Shown one piece after another: positions 46,159-57,038 of a DNA stretch of 64,000 bases. Numbering within the stretch: the first letter of the stretch is position 1; every line of letters starts with the position of its first letter. The position numbers and the translations under genes are program-made. The notes beneath the pieces are model-generated. The model did no database searches. It was not told the origin of the DNA and saw only the letters and a program-made list of their open reading frames with translations. Source of the DNA: Pseudomonas sp. BP8 (GTDB lineage: Bacteria; Pseudomonadota; Gammaproteobacteria; Pseudomonadales; Pseudomonadaceae); the NCBI RefSeq assembly GCF_017875955.1, contig NZ_JAGINK010000001.1:1464001-1528000 (forward strand), written 5' to 3'.

Positions 46159-47376
46159 TCAGACGCGCGGCGTTGACGACCCCGGCTTGACCCCCAGCAG
46201 TACATCCGCGCTGTGACTGCCCTGCACACTGGCCTGATGGCAAGCGCTCTCCAGATACCCTTCAAACTGCTCGACAATCGCCGGCCAGCCCTGGCGGCTT
46301 GCATGCTGGCGGGCATTGAGGCGGGCCCGTCGCAGGGTTTCGCTGTCTTCGAGCAGCCAGCATGCCGCATCGATAAATCCCGCCTGGTCGCCAGGCATGG
46401 CCAAGGCGCCGCTGTGGCCGTGACGGATGTGCTGGGCCGCTGCTGCTTCATCGTAGGCAACCACGGCCAGCCCTGAAGCCATGGCTTCAAGTACCACGTT
46501 GCCGAACGTCTCGGTCAGGCTCGGGAACAGGAACAGGTCACCGCTGGCATAGTGTTCGGCAAGCACTTCACCCCGTTGCGTTCCACAGAACACCGCATCG
46601 GGTAGCTGCTGTTCGAGGCTGGCCCGCTGCGGCCCGTCGCCGACGATGATCAGGCGCAGGCGCCGCTGTGGATAAGTCTGCTGCAGCGCCTCCAGGCAGG
46701 GTCGCAGCAGGCCCAGGTTCTTTTCCGCTGCCAGCCGGCCGACGTGCAGCACTGCGAGATCGTCTGCCGCCAAGCCCCAGTGTTCGCGCAGCGCATGGCT
46801 GCGGCGGGCGGGGTTGTACAGGCAGGCATCGACGCCTCGCGCCAGCAAGGCTAGCCCCTCGAACCCGCGGCGCTCCAGTTCCAGGCGCTGGCTGGCACTG
46901 GGCACCAGGGTCATCGCTGTGCGCCGGTGGAACCAGCGCAGGTAGTGGGTCAGCGCACGCGCCAGCAAACCCAGGCCATATTGGCCGCAGTACTGTGGGA
47001 AGTTGGTGTGAAAACCGCTGACTACGGCAATCTTCAGTCGCCGCGCGGCGCGCAAGGCGCTCAAGCCCAGAGGCCCCTCGGTGGCGATGTACAGCACGTC
47101 TGGCCGCTGCCGGCGCCAGCGTCGGCAGAGCTTGTGCACGGAAATCCCACCCCATTGCAGCCCAGGATAGCCGGGCAATGCCCAGCCCTTGCACAGCAGC
47201 AGGTCGTCGCTGTTGATCGTTCCCGCGTCATCCGCTTGGCGCGGGCGGATGATTTCCAGCTGATGCCCACGTTGACGCAAGTCGTCGCTGAGCCGACCGA
47301 GCGTAGTGGCCACGCCGTTGATTTCGGGTGGGAAGGTTTCGCTGACCAAGGTGATGCGCAGGCGGGGTGTATTCAT
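46159..47376 (-). CDS. GT4-family glycosyltransferase
   Basis: A 405-residue GT-B fold enzyme. The N-terminal half begins MNTPRLRITLVSETFPPEIN, with GFHTNFPQYCGQYG typical of mannosyl- and lipid-glycosyltransferases. The C-terminal half has HVGRLAAEKNL, IVGDGPQRASLE and the EX7E-like LFLFPSLTETFGNVVLEAMA. The acceptor cannot be read from sequence. I chose the ATG at 47376; a longer frame to 47937 would run into the divergent MCP gene. Confidence 0.9.
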   Translation of the reverse strand: MNTPRLRITLVSETFPPEINGVATTLGRLSDDLRQRGHQLEIIRPRQADDAGTINSDDLLLCKGWALPGYPGLQWGGISVHKLCRRWRRQRPDVLYIATEGPLGLSALRAARRLKIAVVSGFHTNFPQYCGQYGLGLLARALTHYLRWFHRRTAMTLVPSASQRLELERRGFEGLALLARGVDACLYNPARRSHALREHWGLAADDLAVLHVGRLAAEKNLGLLRPCLEALQQTYPQRRLRLIIVGDGPQRASLEQQLPDAVFCGTQRGEVLAEHYASGDLFLFPSLTETFGNVVLEAMASGLAVVAYDEAAAAQHIRHGHSGALAMPGDQAGFIDAACWLLEDSETLRRARLNARQHASRQGWPAIVEQFEGYLESACHQASVQGSHSADVLLGVKPGSSTPRV

Positions 47377-47553
47377 GAGAAAAGTGTCCGCCTGCGCGGT
47401 TGCGGGAATGTGACTGGCGCATGACCAGCAGGTGACAGTCAGGGTGAGTTGGTGGCAGCGGCTTGAATATTTCCCTTGGGAGCACTCAAGAAGGTAGATG
47501 GGGCAGCCGATGCAGATGCATTCGAAGGGTCGTTGCGCTCCAGGAGTGCGGTA

Positions 47554-48870
47554 ATGTTCAACAGCAAGCTCAAGAAAGAAATCCAGCAGTTGCGCGAAGA
47601 CCTGATGTCGATGGAGCAGGTCAAGAACAGCCTCGACAGCGAGATGCTGGTGCTGCAGCTCGATCCCCAGGGGCGTATCGAAACGGTCAACGGCAACTTC
47701 GAGAAAGAAATGTCCTACCGCGCCGAGCAGCTCATCGGCCGCAACATCGAAGATATCGTCCCGCCGCATGTGAAGAAACTCGACTTCTATCAACGGATGA
47801 AATCCGCGATCAACCGTGGCGAGCACCTCAATGGCGCGTTTCGCCTGCTGCGCGGCAATGGCGAGGAGGCGTGGTTGCGTTCGATCCTGCAACCGGTCAA
47901 GGGCAGCGACGGGCGCATCAAGTACTTCACCTTGCACTCAAGCGACCTGACCCGCACCATCGAAGCCTCCCGTGAGCACGAGAGCCTGATCAACGCCTTG
48001 ATGCGTTCCACCGCGGTTATCGAGTTCAGCCTCGACGGCCAGGTGCTGACCGCCAACGAGCGCTTCCTGCAGACCATGGGCTACCGCCTTGAGCAGGTGC
48101 GTGGCAAGCACCACCGCATGTTCTGCGAACCCGAGGAGGCCGGTTCGATGGCCTACCAGGCGTTCTGGGACAAGCTGCGCCGTGGCGAGTACGTTGCCGA
48201 GCGCTTCAAGCGCATCGATGCCCATGGCCGTGTGGTCTGGCTTGAGGCTTCCTATAACCCGATCATCGATGCCCATGATGTGCTGTACAAGGTGGTCAAG
48301 TTCGCCACGGTCATCACTGACCAGGTCAACCAGGAGCAAGCCGTGGCGCAGGCGGCGGACATTGCCTACAGCACCTCGCTGGGGACCGACGCCAGTGCGC
48401 GCAAGGCCACCGATGTGGTGACCCAGACCGTCAGCGTGATGCGTGGCCTGGAAGCCTCCATGCAGCAGGCGGCTGAAGGCATTCAGGCGCTCGACACCCA
48501 GTCGCGGGTAATTGGCTCGATCATCAAGACCATCAGCGACATTGCCGGGCAGACCAACCTGCTGGCGCTCAACGCGGCGATCGAGGCTGCGCGGGCCGGT
48601 GAGCAGGGTCGCGGCTTTGCGGTGGTCGCTGATGAAGTGCGCCAGTTGGCCTCACGGACCAGTACCGCCACCGAGGAAATTGCCCGCGTGGTGCAGCAGA
48701 ACGAACAATTGGCCCAGGCGGCAGTGGACATCATCGACACCAGCAAGCGCCAGGCCGAGCAGGGTTTGAGCCTGGCCGGGGAGACTGGCAGCGTGATCGT
48801 CGAGATTCAGGATGGGGCGAAACGGGTGGTGGAAGTGGTCGGGCAGTTTTCCAATCAGTTGAGTATCTGA
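47554..48870 (+). CDS. Soluble PAS-PAS-MCP signalling protein (BdlA-like)
   Basis: A 438-residue cytoplasmic receptor. Two PAS domains lie at about residues 20-130 and 140-255 ([40 protein letters not shown]). The MCP signalling hairpin follows, with tip [20 protein letters not shown] and [18 protein letters not shown]. There is no transmembrane segment or periplasmic domain, as in Pseudomonas BdlA and Aer-like sensors. It probably senses redox or a bound cofactor. SD CAGGAG before the ATG at 47554. Confidence 0.88.
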   Translation: MFNSKLKKEIQQLREDLMSMEQVKNSLDSEMLVLQLDPQGRIETVNGNFEKEMSYRAEQLIGRNIEDIVPPHVKKLDFYQRMKSAINRGEHLNGAFRLLRGNGEEAWLRSILQPVKGSDGRIKYFTLHSSDLTRTIEASREHESLINALMRSTAVIEFSLDGQVLTANERFLQTMGYRLEQVRGKHHRMFCEPEEAGSMAYQAFWDKLRRGEYVAERFKRIDAHGRVVWLEASYNPIIDAHDVLYKVVKFATVITDQVNQEQAVAQAADIAYSTSLGTDASARKATDVVTQTVSVMRGLEASMQQAAEGIQALDTQSRVIGSIIKTISDIAGQTNLLALNAAIEAARAGEQGRGFAVVADEVRQLASRTSTATEEIARVVQQNEQLAQAAVDIIDTSKRQAEQGLSLAGETGSVIVEIQDGAKRVVEVVGQFSNQLSI

Positions 48871-48908
48871 TCGAAGAAGGCCGGGGCCGCCAGGCGGCCC
48901 CGGCGATT

Positions 48909-49637
48909 TCAGCTTCGCTCACGCACCCAGAACAAGGTCGCCCCGGCCACCGCCGCCGGCATCATCACGATGTTGACGAACGGAATCAGCAACGCCAGGT
49001 AGGTGATGCCGCCAAAGCCCATGCTCTGCCAGCGTTTCTGGCGCAGCCAGGCGAGCATGTCCTGCCAGCTCATCTTGTTGTTGTCCGCCGGGTAGTCGAT
49101 GTACTGGATGGCCATCATCCACACGCCGAAGATCAGCCACAGCGGCGCGGCGACCACGTTCACCACGGGAATGAACGACAGGATGAACAAGCCGATCGCA
49201 CGCGGCAGGAAGTAACCCAGCTTGCGCATTTCTCGGCCAAAGGTGCGCGGCACCATCGCCACCAGTTCGCCCCAACTGAACGCCGGGAAGGTGTCTTCAC
49301 CGCGTACCACCACCTCGACCTTTTCCGCCAGGAAGCCGTTGAACGGCGCTGCGATGATATTGGCGACCAGCGTGAAGGTGAAGAACACCATCAGGATCAC
49401 CAAGGCGACGAACAGCGGCCAGATGATGTAGGTAAGGAAGCTCAGCCAGTCCGGCAGGGTCGGCATCAGCGTATCGACCCACAGGCTGAACTGATGACCG
49501 GCGAAATACACCAGGCCGCCGAACAACAGCAGGTTGATCGCCAGCGGCAGCAGGACGAACATCCGCAGGTTTGGGCTCATGATCAGCTTCAGCCCTTCGC
49601 GCAGGTACTGGGGGCCAGAAAGGACGGGGGCTTGCAT
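48909..49637 (-). CDS. cysZ: Sulfate transporter CysZ
   Basis: A 242-residue inner-membrane protein of the CysZ/EI24 family, which brings sulfate into the cysteine pathway. Several membrane helices are visible ([36 protein letters not shown]). The family motif [17 protein letters not shown] is clear. ATG at 49637 has GGAG seven bases upstream; a TTG one codon earlier is less likely. Divergent from trxB. Confidence 0.92.
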   Translation of the reverse strand: MQAPVLSGPQYLREGLKLIMSPNLRMFVLLPLAINLLLFGGLVYFAGHQFSLWVDTLMPTLPDWLSFLTYIIWPLFVALVILMVFFTFTLVANIIAAPFNGFLAEKVEVVVRGEDTFPAFSWGELVAMVPRTFGREMRKLGYFLPRAIGLFILSFIPVVNVVAAPLWLIFGVWMMAIQYIDYPADNNKMSWQDMLAWLRQKRWQSMGFGGITYLALLIPFVNIVMMPAAVAGATLFWVRERS

Positions 49638-50930
<1,293 letters not shown>

Positions 50931-50950
50931 GGTTGCAGGAATTGCTTCTA

Positions 50951-50977
50951 AAAAACCGGCCTGAGGCCGGTTTTTTT
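50951..50977 (+). terminator. Rho-independent terminator after trxB
   Basis: AAAAACCGGCC-TGA-GGCCGGTTTTTTT. Confidence 0.95.
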
Positions 50978-51005
50978 ATGACTTTTTGAGGCGGGGGCGG
51001 ATAGG

Positions 51006-51073
51006 TTGGGGCTGGGGCTGGGGCTGGGGCTGGGGCTGGGGCTGGGGCTGGGTCTGGGGCTGGGTCTGGGGCT
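51006..51073. repeat. G-rich hexanucleotide array (GGGGCT)n
   Basis: About eight to ten units of GGGGCT with a few GGGTCT variants on the + strand, directly outside the left arm of element B. Four or more G4 runs in close succession could form a G-quadruplex. Confidence 0.9.
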
Positions 51074-51144
51074 TGTAGGTTGGGGGCTGATCCATTTGAT
51101 GTGGTGGCGTCACTGGCCCCTTCCGCCCTTACGGCGGGTCACTT

Positions 51145-52975
51145 GTGCGCCCGGCATGGGCGCCATCCTGGAGGTGCAAGTCCTCCCGCGAGCTGGCCAC
51201 AGCGAGCGAAGCGAAGCGCAACTGCAGAAGGGCGACCGACTGTGGGGAGGAAGCGTGGAGCATAAACCTTGAGCCGAGGTACACGAATCGCATCTGAGGC
51301 GTATTCGGTCAGGGCGAGCAGCCAAGTGCCTGCGAAGCTCTTGTGGCCTAAAGGCCGGATACGTAAATGCGGCGGTTGTGAGGTGAAGGATGGCGTTCTT
51401 ACCCGGGGAGATCTCGCCTTGTGTCCGAAAGGACGACGGTGTGAGCCGGAGCGAGAAGTCAGCAGAGGTCGTAGTAGCTGTTTAACAGCGAAGGGCCGAA
51501 CGAGAAGGAAAGTGGTTTGACATGAAGATACAGCCGGCCGTGCAACAGATGCCTGGTAACTCGGGGCGGGAGTCGACGAAGAGGGGTGAATCCCTGGCGC
51601 GCGGCTCCAGCGTTGAAGCTGGCTGTCCGCGACATGATCCAAACCCCACAGATGGAGGGCTGCTGCAAGCAGCCCTGACCAGAGAAAATCTATTGCTTGC
51701 ACTCAAGCGGGTGCGTTCGAACAAAGGTGTTGCAGGTGTAGACGGTCTCACGATCGACGAAACCGTAGAGCACCTGAAAACGGCGTGGCCGCTGATCCGT
51801 CGGCAACTGCTGGCGGGTGAATACCGGCCAGCGCCGGTGCGTAGGGTATTGATCCCAAAGCCGGGCGGTGGCGAGCGTAAGCTCGGTATACCGACGGTCA
51901 CGGACAGGGTCATCCAGCAGGCGCTGCTGCAGGTCCTCCAGCCTTTGCTGGATCCTGGTTTCAGTGAGCACAGCTATGGTTTTCGCCCCGGTCGCAACGC
52001 GCACCAAGCTGTTTTGGCCGCGCAGCAACACATCCATTCGGGGTGTGGAATCGTGGTGGACGTGGACCTTGAGCAGTTTTTCGACTGCGTCCAGCATGAC
52101 TTGCTGATCGCCCGGCTGAGCAGGACGGTGACTGATCGTGGCGTACTGCGCCTGATCCGTGCCTACCTGAACTGCGGGACGCTGATCGGCCAGGACATAG
52201 TGGTGGACCGACAGGGGACGCCGCAAGGCGGTCCGCTTTCACCCCTGTTGGCGAACGTGGTGCTGGATGAGGTGGACAAGGAGCTGGAGCGACGGGGTCA
52301 TCGCTTCGTCAGGTATGCGGATGATGCCAACGTTTACGTTCGAAGCCCCAAAGCCGGCTTGCGGGTGATGGCACTGCTCCGACGCCTTTACGGTCGTCTT
52401 GGGCTGCGGGTGAACGAAGGCAAAAGCGCGGTTGGCAGTGCGTTTGGTCGAAAGTTTCTGGGGTACGGCTTCTGGCTGTCAGCGCAAGGCAAGATCAGAC
52501 GCTGGGCAACAACCAAGGCGTTACAGACCTTCAAACAACGGATCCGGGGGTTGACCAAACGTAATGGTGGTCGAAGTCTGGAGCAGGTGATTGAGGGGTT
52601 GAGACCTTACCTACTGGGCTGGAAAGCGTACTTCGGCTTGTCGCAAACCACCGCGATGTGGAGGCGTTTGGACGGGTGGATACGACGAAGGCTCAGGGCG
52701 ATCCAGCTCAAGCAATGGAGAACCGGCAGAACGATCTATCGTGAAGTGCGCAAGATGGGCGCCAGCCCCAAGTTGGCTGCACAGACTGCGGCGCAGAGCC
52801 ATAGGGTATGGCATAACAGTGCCGGCCTGATTCATGGCGTACTGACGGTTGCCTGGTTTGACCGGATGGGGTTACCCCGCCTGATCTGATCTGGAGTTCT
52901 CGAACCGCCCGGTGCGGACCCGCATGCCGGGTGGTGTGGCAGGGGCGCGGCTAGAGGGCTGCCCCCTATGCCGAT
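51145..52975 (+). mobile_element. Group II intron, copy 1
   Basis: 1831 bp starting GTGCGCCCGGCATGGGCGCC and ending GCCGAT. Domain V is at 52904-52935: a 9-bp stem ACCGCCCGG / CCGGGTGGT, a 2-nt bulge, an upper stem TGCG / CGCA and loop GACC. The 5' exon is a CCGCC/GGCGG stem-loop then GTCACTT. Removing the introns restores the seven-T tract seen in element A, which fixes both boundaries. The intron encodes an RT-maturase. Lack of an endonuclease domain, a CGC triad at the base of domain V and a terminator-like target suggest group IIC; that class call is inference. Confidence 0.9.
51522..52889 (+). CDS. ltrA: Group II intron reverse transcriptase/maturase, copy 1
   Basis: A 455-residue intron-encoded protein. 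RT blocks: LALKRVRSNKGVAGVDGLTI, RRVLIPKPGGGERKLGIPT, YGFRPGRNAHQAV, GTPQGGPLSPLLANVVLDEV and the catalytic FVRYADDANVYV. The maturase X domain follows (LEQVIEGLRPYLLGWKAYFG). No HNH endonuclease domain. The RT is full length and intact, so retromobility is possible. It is identical to the second copy. Confidence 0.95.
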   Translation: MKIQPAVQQMPGNSGRESTKRGESLARGSSVEAGCPRHDPNPTDGGLLQAALTRENLLLALKRVRSNKGVAGVDGLTIDETVEHLKTAWPLIRRQLLAGEYRPAPVRRVLIPKPGGGERKLGIPTVTDRVIQQALLQVLQPLLDPGFSEHSYGFRPGRNAHQAVLAAQQHIHSGCGIVVDVDLEQFFDCVQHDLLIARLSRTVTDRGVLRLIRAYLNCGTLIGQDIVVDRQGTPQGGPLSPLLANVVLDEVDKELERRGHRFVRYADDANVYVRSPKAGLRVMALLRRLYGRLGLRVNEGKSAVGSAFGRKFLGYGFWLSAQGKIRRWATTKALQTFKQRIRGLTKRNGGRSLEQVIEGLRPYLLGWKAYFGLSQTTAMWRRLDGWIRRRLRAIQLKQWRTGRTIYREVRKMGASPKLAAQTAAQSHRVWHNSAGLIHGVLTVAWFDRMGLPRLI

Positions 52976-54806
52976 GTGCGCCCGGCATGGGCGCCATCCT
53001 GGAGGTGCAAGTCCTCCCGCGAGCTGGCCACAGCGAGCGAAGCGAAGCGCAACTGCAGAAGGGCGACCGACTGTGGGGAGGAAGCGTGGAGCATAAACCT
53101 TGAGCCGAGGTACACGAATCGCATCTGAGGCGTATTCGGTCAGGGCGAGCAGCCAAGTGCCTGCGAAGCTCTTGTGGCCTAAAGGCCGGATACGTAAATG
53201 CGGCGGTTGTGAGGTGAAGGATGGCGTTCTTACCCGGGGAGATCTCGCCTTGTGTCCGAAAGGACGACGGTGTGAGCCGGAGCGAGAAGTCAGCAGAGGT
53301 CGTAGTAGCTGTTTAACAGCGAAGGGCCGAACGAGAAGGAAAGTGGTTTGACATGAAGATACAGCCGGCCGTGCAACAGATGCCTGGTAACTCGGGGCGG
53401 GAGTCGACGAAGAGGGGTGAATCCCTGGCGCGCGGCTCCAGCGTTGAAGCTGGCTGTCCGCGACATGATCCAAACCCCACAGATGGAGGGCTGCTGCAAG
53501 CAGCCCTGACCAGAGAAAATCTATTGCTTGCACTCAAGCGGGTGCGTTCGAACAAAGGTGTTGCAGGTGTAGACGGTCTCACGATCGACGAAACCGTAGA
53601 GCACCTGAAAACGGCGTGGCCGCTGATCCGTCGGCAACTGCTGGCGGGTGAATACCGGCCAGCGCCGGTGCGTAGGGTATTGATCCCAAAGCCGGGCGGT
53701 GGCGAGCGTAAGCTCGGTATACCGACGGTCACGGACAGGGTCATCCAGCAGGCGCTGCTGCAGGTCCTCCAGCCTTTGCTGGATCCTGGTTTCAGTGAGC
53801 ACAGCTATGGTTTTCGCCCCGGTCGCAACGCGCACCAAGCTGTTTTGGCCGCGCAGCAACACATCCATTCGGGGTGTGGAATCGTGGTGGACGTGGACCT
53901 TGAGCAGTTTTTCGACTGCGTCCAGCATGACTTGCTGATCGCCCGGCTGAGCAGGACGGTGACTGATCGTGGCGTACTGCGCCTGATCCGTGCCTACCTG
54001 AACTGCGGGACGCTGATCGGCCAGGACATAGTGGTGGACCGACAGGGGACGCCGCAAGGCGGTCCGCTTTCACCCCTGTTGGCGAACGTGGTGCTGGATG
54101 AGGTGGACAAGGAGCTGGAGCGACGGGGTCATCGCTTCGTCAGGTATGCGGATGATGCCAACGTTTACGTTCGAAGCCCCAAAGCCGGCTTGCGGGTGAT
54201 GGCACTGCTCCGACGCCTTTACGGTCGTCTTGGGCTGCGGGTGAACGAAGGCAAAAGCGCGGTTGGCAGTGCGTTTGGTCGAAAGTTTCTGGGGTACGGC
54301 TTCTGGCTGTCAGCGCAAGGCAAGATCAGACGCTGGGCAACAACCAAGGCGTTACAGACCTTCAAACAACGGATCCGGGGGTTGACCAAACGTAATGGTG
54401 GTCGAAGTCTGGAGCAGGTGATTGAGGGGTTGAGACCTTACCTACTGGGCTGGAAAGCGTACTTCGGCTTGTCGCAAACCACCGCGATGTGGAGGCGTTT
54501 GGACGGGTGGATACGACGAAGGCTCAGGGCGATCCAGCTCAAGCAATGGAGAACCGGCAGAACGATCTATCGTGAAGTGCGCAAGATGGGCGCCAGCCCC
54601 AAGTTGGCTGCACAGACTGCGGCGCAGAGCCATAGGGTATGGCATAACAGTGCCGGCCTGATTCATGGCGTACTGACGGTTGCCTGGTTTGACCGGATGG
54701 GGTTACCCCGCCTGATCTGATCTGGAGTTCTCGAACCGCCCGGTGCGGACCCGCATGCCGGGTGGTGTGGCAGGGGCGCGGCTAGAGGGCTGCCCCCTAT
54801 GCCGAT
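52976..54806 (+). mobile_element. Group II intron, copy 2 (tandem, abutting copy 1)
   Basis: Identical in length and in every frame compared to copy 1, offset by exactly 1831 bp, with no base between the copies. Its 3' exon is TTTTTCTTGG of element B. Domain V is at 54735-54766. Its 5' neighbour is the 3' end of copy 1 (GCCGAT) rather than the stem-loop target. Confidence 0.9.
53353..54720 (+). CDS. ltrA: Group II intron reverse transcriptase/maturase, copy 2
   Basis: 455 residues, the same sequence as the copy at 51522-52889, with the RT motif YADD and X domain intact. Absence of any difference implies very recent duplication, or an assembly artefact. Confidence 0.93.
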   Translation: MKIQPAVQQMPGNSGRESTKRGESLARGSSVEAGCPRHDPNPTDGGLLQAALTRENLLLALKRVRSNKGVAGVDGLTIDETVEHLKTAWPLIRRQLLAGEYRPAPVRRVLIPKPGGGERKLGIPTVTDRVIQQALLQVLQPLLDPGFSEHSYGFRPGRNAHQAVLAAQQHIHSGCGIVVDVDLEQFFDCVQHDLLIARLSRTVTDRGVLRLIRAYLNCGTLIGQDIVVDRQGTPQGGPLSPLLANVVLDEVDKELERRGHRFVRYADDANVYVRSPKAGLRVMALLRRLYGRLGLRVNEGKSAVGSAFGRKFLGYGFWLSAQGKIRRWATTKALQTFKQRIRGLTKRNGGRSLEQVIEGLRPYLLGWKAYFGLSQTTAMWRRLDGWIRRRLRAIQLKQWRTGRTIYREVRKMGASPKLAAQTAAQSHRVWHNSAGLIHGVLTVAWFDRMGLPRLI

Positions 54807-55136
54807 TTTTTCTTGGAAAAAAGTAACCAAAAACCGCCTGCTCCTGCATCCGGCCCCTACGCTGCGCTACGGGGTTCCCTCGCTCCGGTCTTGCTCCGGG
54901 AGGACCGCGCTGTACGGCCCATCCTGGGCCTCAGCGCTTTCCGGCCATCCATGGCCTCCACCTCCCTGCGCAAGCCCTCCACTCGGCCTCCTGAAGTCGC
55001 TGGTAGATCTAGAGCCAGATCAAGAGCAACAGCCAAGGCAACGGCTGGCGAATCGCTGCGCTCTCGCTTTGTTTATTTACCAGCGGATTTGTGGTGTGGC
55101 CGGCAGGGCTGCGCCCTGCGATTTGCGTTGGCATAC

Positions 55137-55562
55137 CGGCCTCTTCGCGGGGCAAGCCCGCTCCTACAGGTACAGCGCCGAATTCAAAATTCGCGCAATA
55201 CCTGTAGGAGCGGCGGTGCGGCGATCCGACTTGCCCCGCGAAGAGGCCCGAATATCCACCACCCATGCCACTATCAAAAACAACGCCAACCCAGACGCCA
55301 CCGGTAACCTCGCGACTTCAGGAGGCCGAGTGCAGTCGCTGGTAGATCAGGATCAACAGCCAGGGCAACGGCAGGCGAATCGCTGCGCTCTCGCTTTGTT
55401 TATTTACCAGAGGATTTGTGGGGTGGCCGGCAGGGCTGCGCCCTGCGATTTGCATTGGCAGTACCGGCCTCTTCGCGGGACAAGCCCGCTCCTACAGGTA
55501 TTGCGCAAATTTTGAGTTCGGCGCAAATCCTGTAGGAGCGGGCTTGCCCCGCGAAGAGGCCC
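55137..55562. repeat. REP pairs inside element B
   Basis: Inverted REP pairs at about 55137-55252 and 55465-55562. In the first pair the right core is interrupted: GTAGGAGCGG, then the variant CGGTGCGGCGATCCGAC, then TTGCCCCGCG. The variant matches (inverted) the tail of the REP near 6530. Confidence 0.8.
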
Positions 55563-55887
55563 GAATATCCACCACCCATGCCACTATCAAAAACAACGCC
55601 AGCCCAGACGCCGCCCGTAACTTCGCGACGTCAGGAGGCCGAGTGGAGGTCTTGCGCAGGGAGGTGGAGGCCATGGATGGCCGGAAAGCGCTGAGGCCCA
55701 GGAGGGGCCGTACAGCGCGGTCCTCCCGGAGCAAGACCGGAGCGAGGGGACCCGGAGCGCAGCGCAGGGCCGGATGCAGGAGCAGGCGGTTTTTGGTTAC
55801 TTTTTTCCAAGAAAAAAAGTGACCCGCCGTAAGGGCGGAAGGGGCCAGTAGCAGCACCACATCAAATGGATAAGCCCACAATTCCTA

Positions 55888-55957
55888 AGCCAGCCAGCCA
55901 GCCAGCCAGCCAAGGCCAAGGCCAAGGCCAGGCCAAGGCCAAGCCAAGGCCAAGCCC
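55888..55957. repeat. Tandem arrays (CCAG)n and (CCAAGG)n
   Basis: About five CCAG units (55890-55911) then CCAAGG-like units to about 55955. They lie directly outside the right arm of element B, after AATTCCTAAG, the same boundary sequence as at element A. Confidence 0.85.
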
Positions 55958-55966
55958 CAGCTCAGC

Positions 55967-56830
<864 letters not shown>

Positions 56831-57038
56831 CTAGATGCCGGCGATTATAGGGCAGGGGACGGGTGTGTACAGCCATGGCAACCTTGACCTTCGGTCAGGG
56901 CGGCTGAGCATTTGCGGCAAATCGCGGTCTTTTCACCAGGCCTGTGAACAGCGGGCTGGTAGCTGTCAGATTTTTTGCCGATAATGCGTCCAGTATTTGA
57001 CGTCATGGCTTTGACGATTTTCCTGCAAGGAGTTGGGA

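Larger units (their letters stand above)
51081..55881. repeat. Palindromic composite repeat element, copy B (interrupted)
   Basis: The left arm is 51081-51144 plus 54807-55000 once the introns are removed, and the right arm is 55625-55881, inverted. Sequence and order match element A (TGATCCATTTGATGTGG, CCGCCCTTACGGCGGGTCAC, CTTGGAAAAAAGTAACC). Between the arms are two direct units like those of element A, with REP pairs. Without the introns it is about 1.14 kb, close to element A without its MITE. Confidence 0.8.

Noticed and set aside
51110..51702. Antisense open frames inside the group II intron
   Set aside because: They overlap the structured 5' domains of the intron ribozyme and the RT gene.
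54799..55822. Open frames inside element B
   Set aside because: Same repeat-derived peptides as in element A; they cross REP palindromes.
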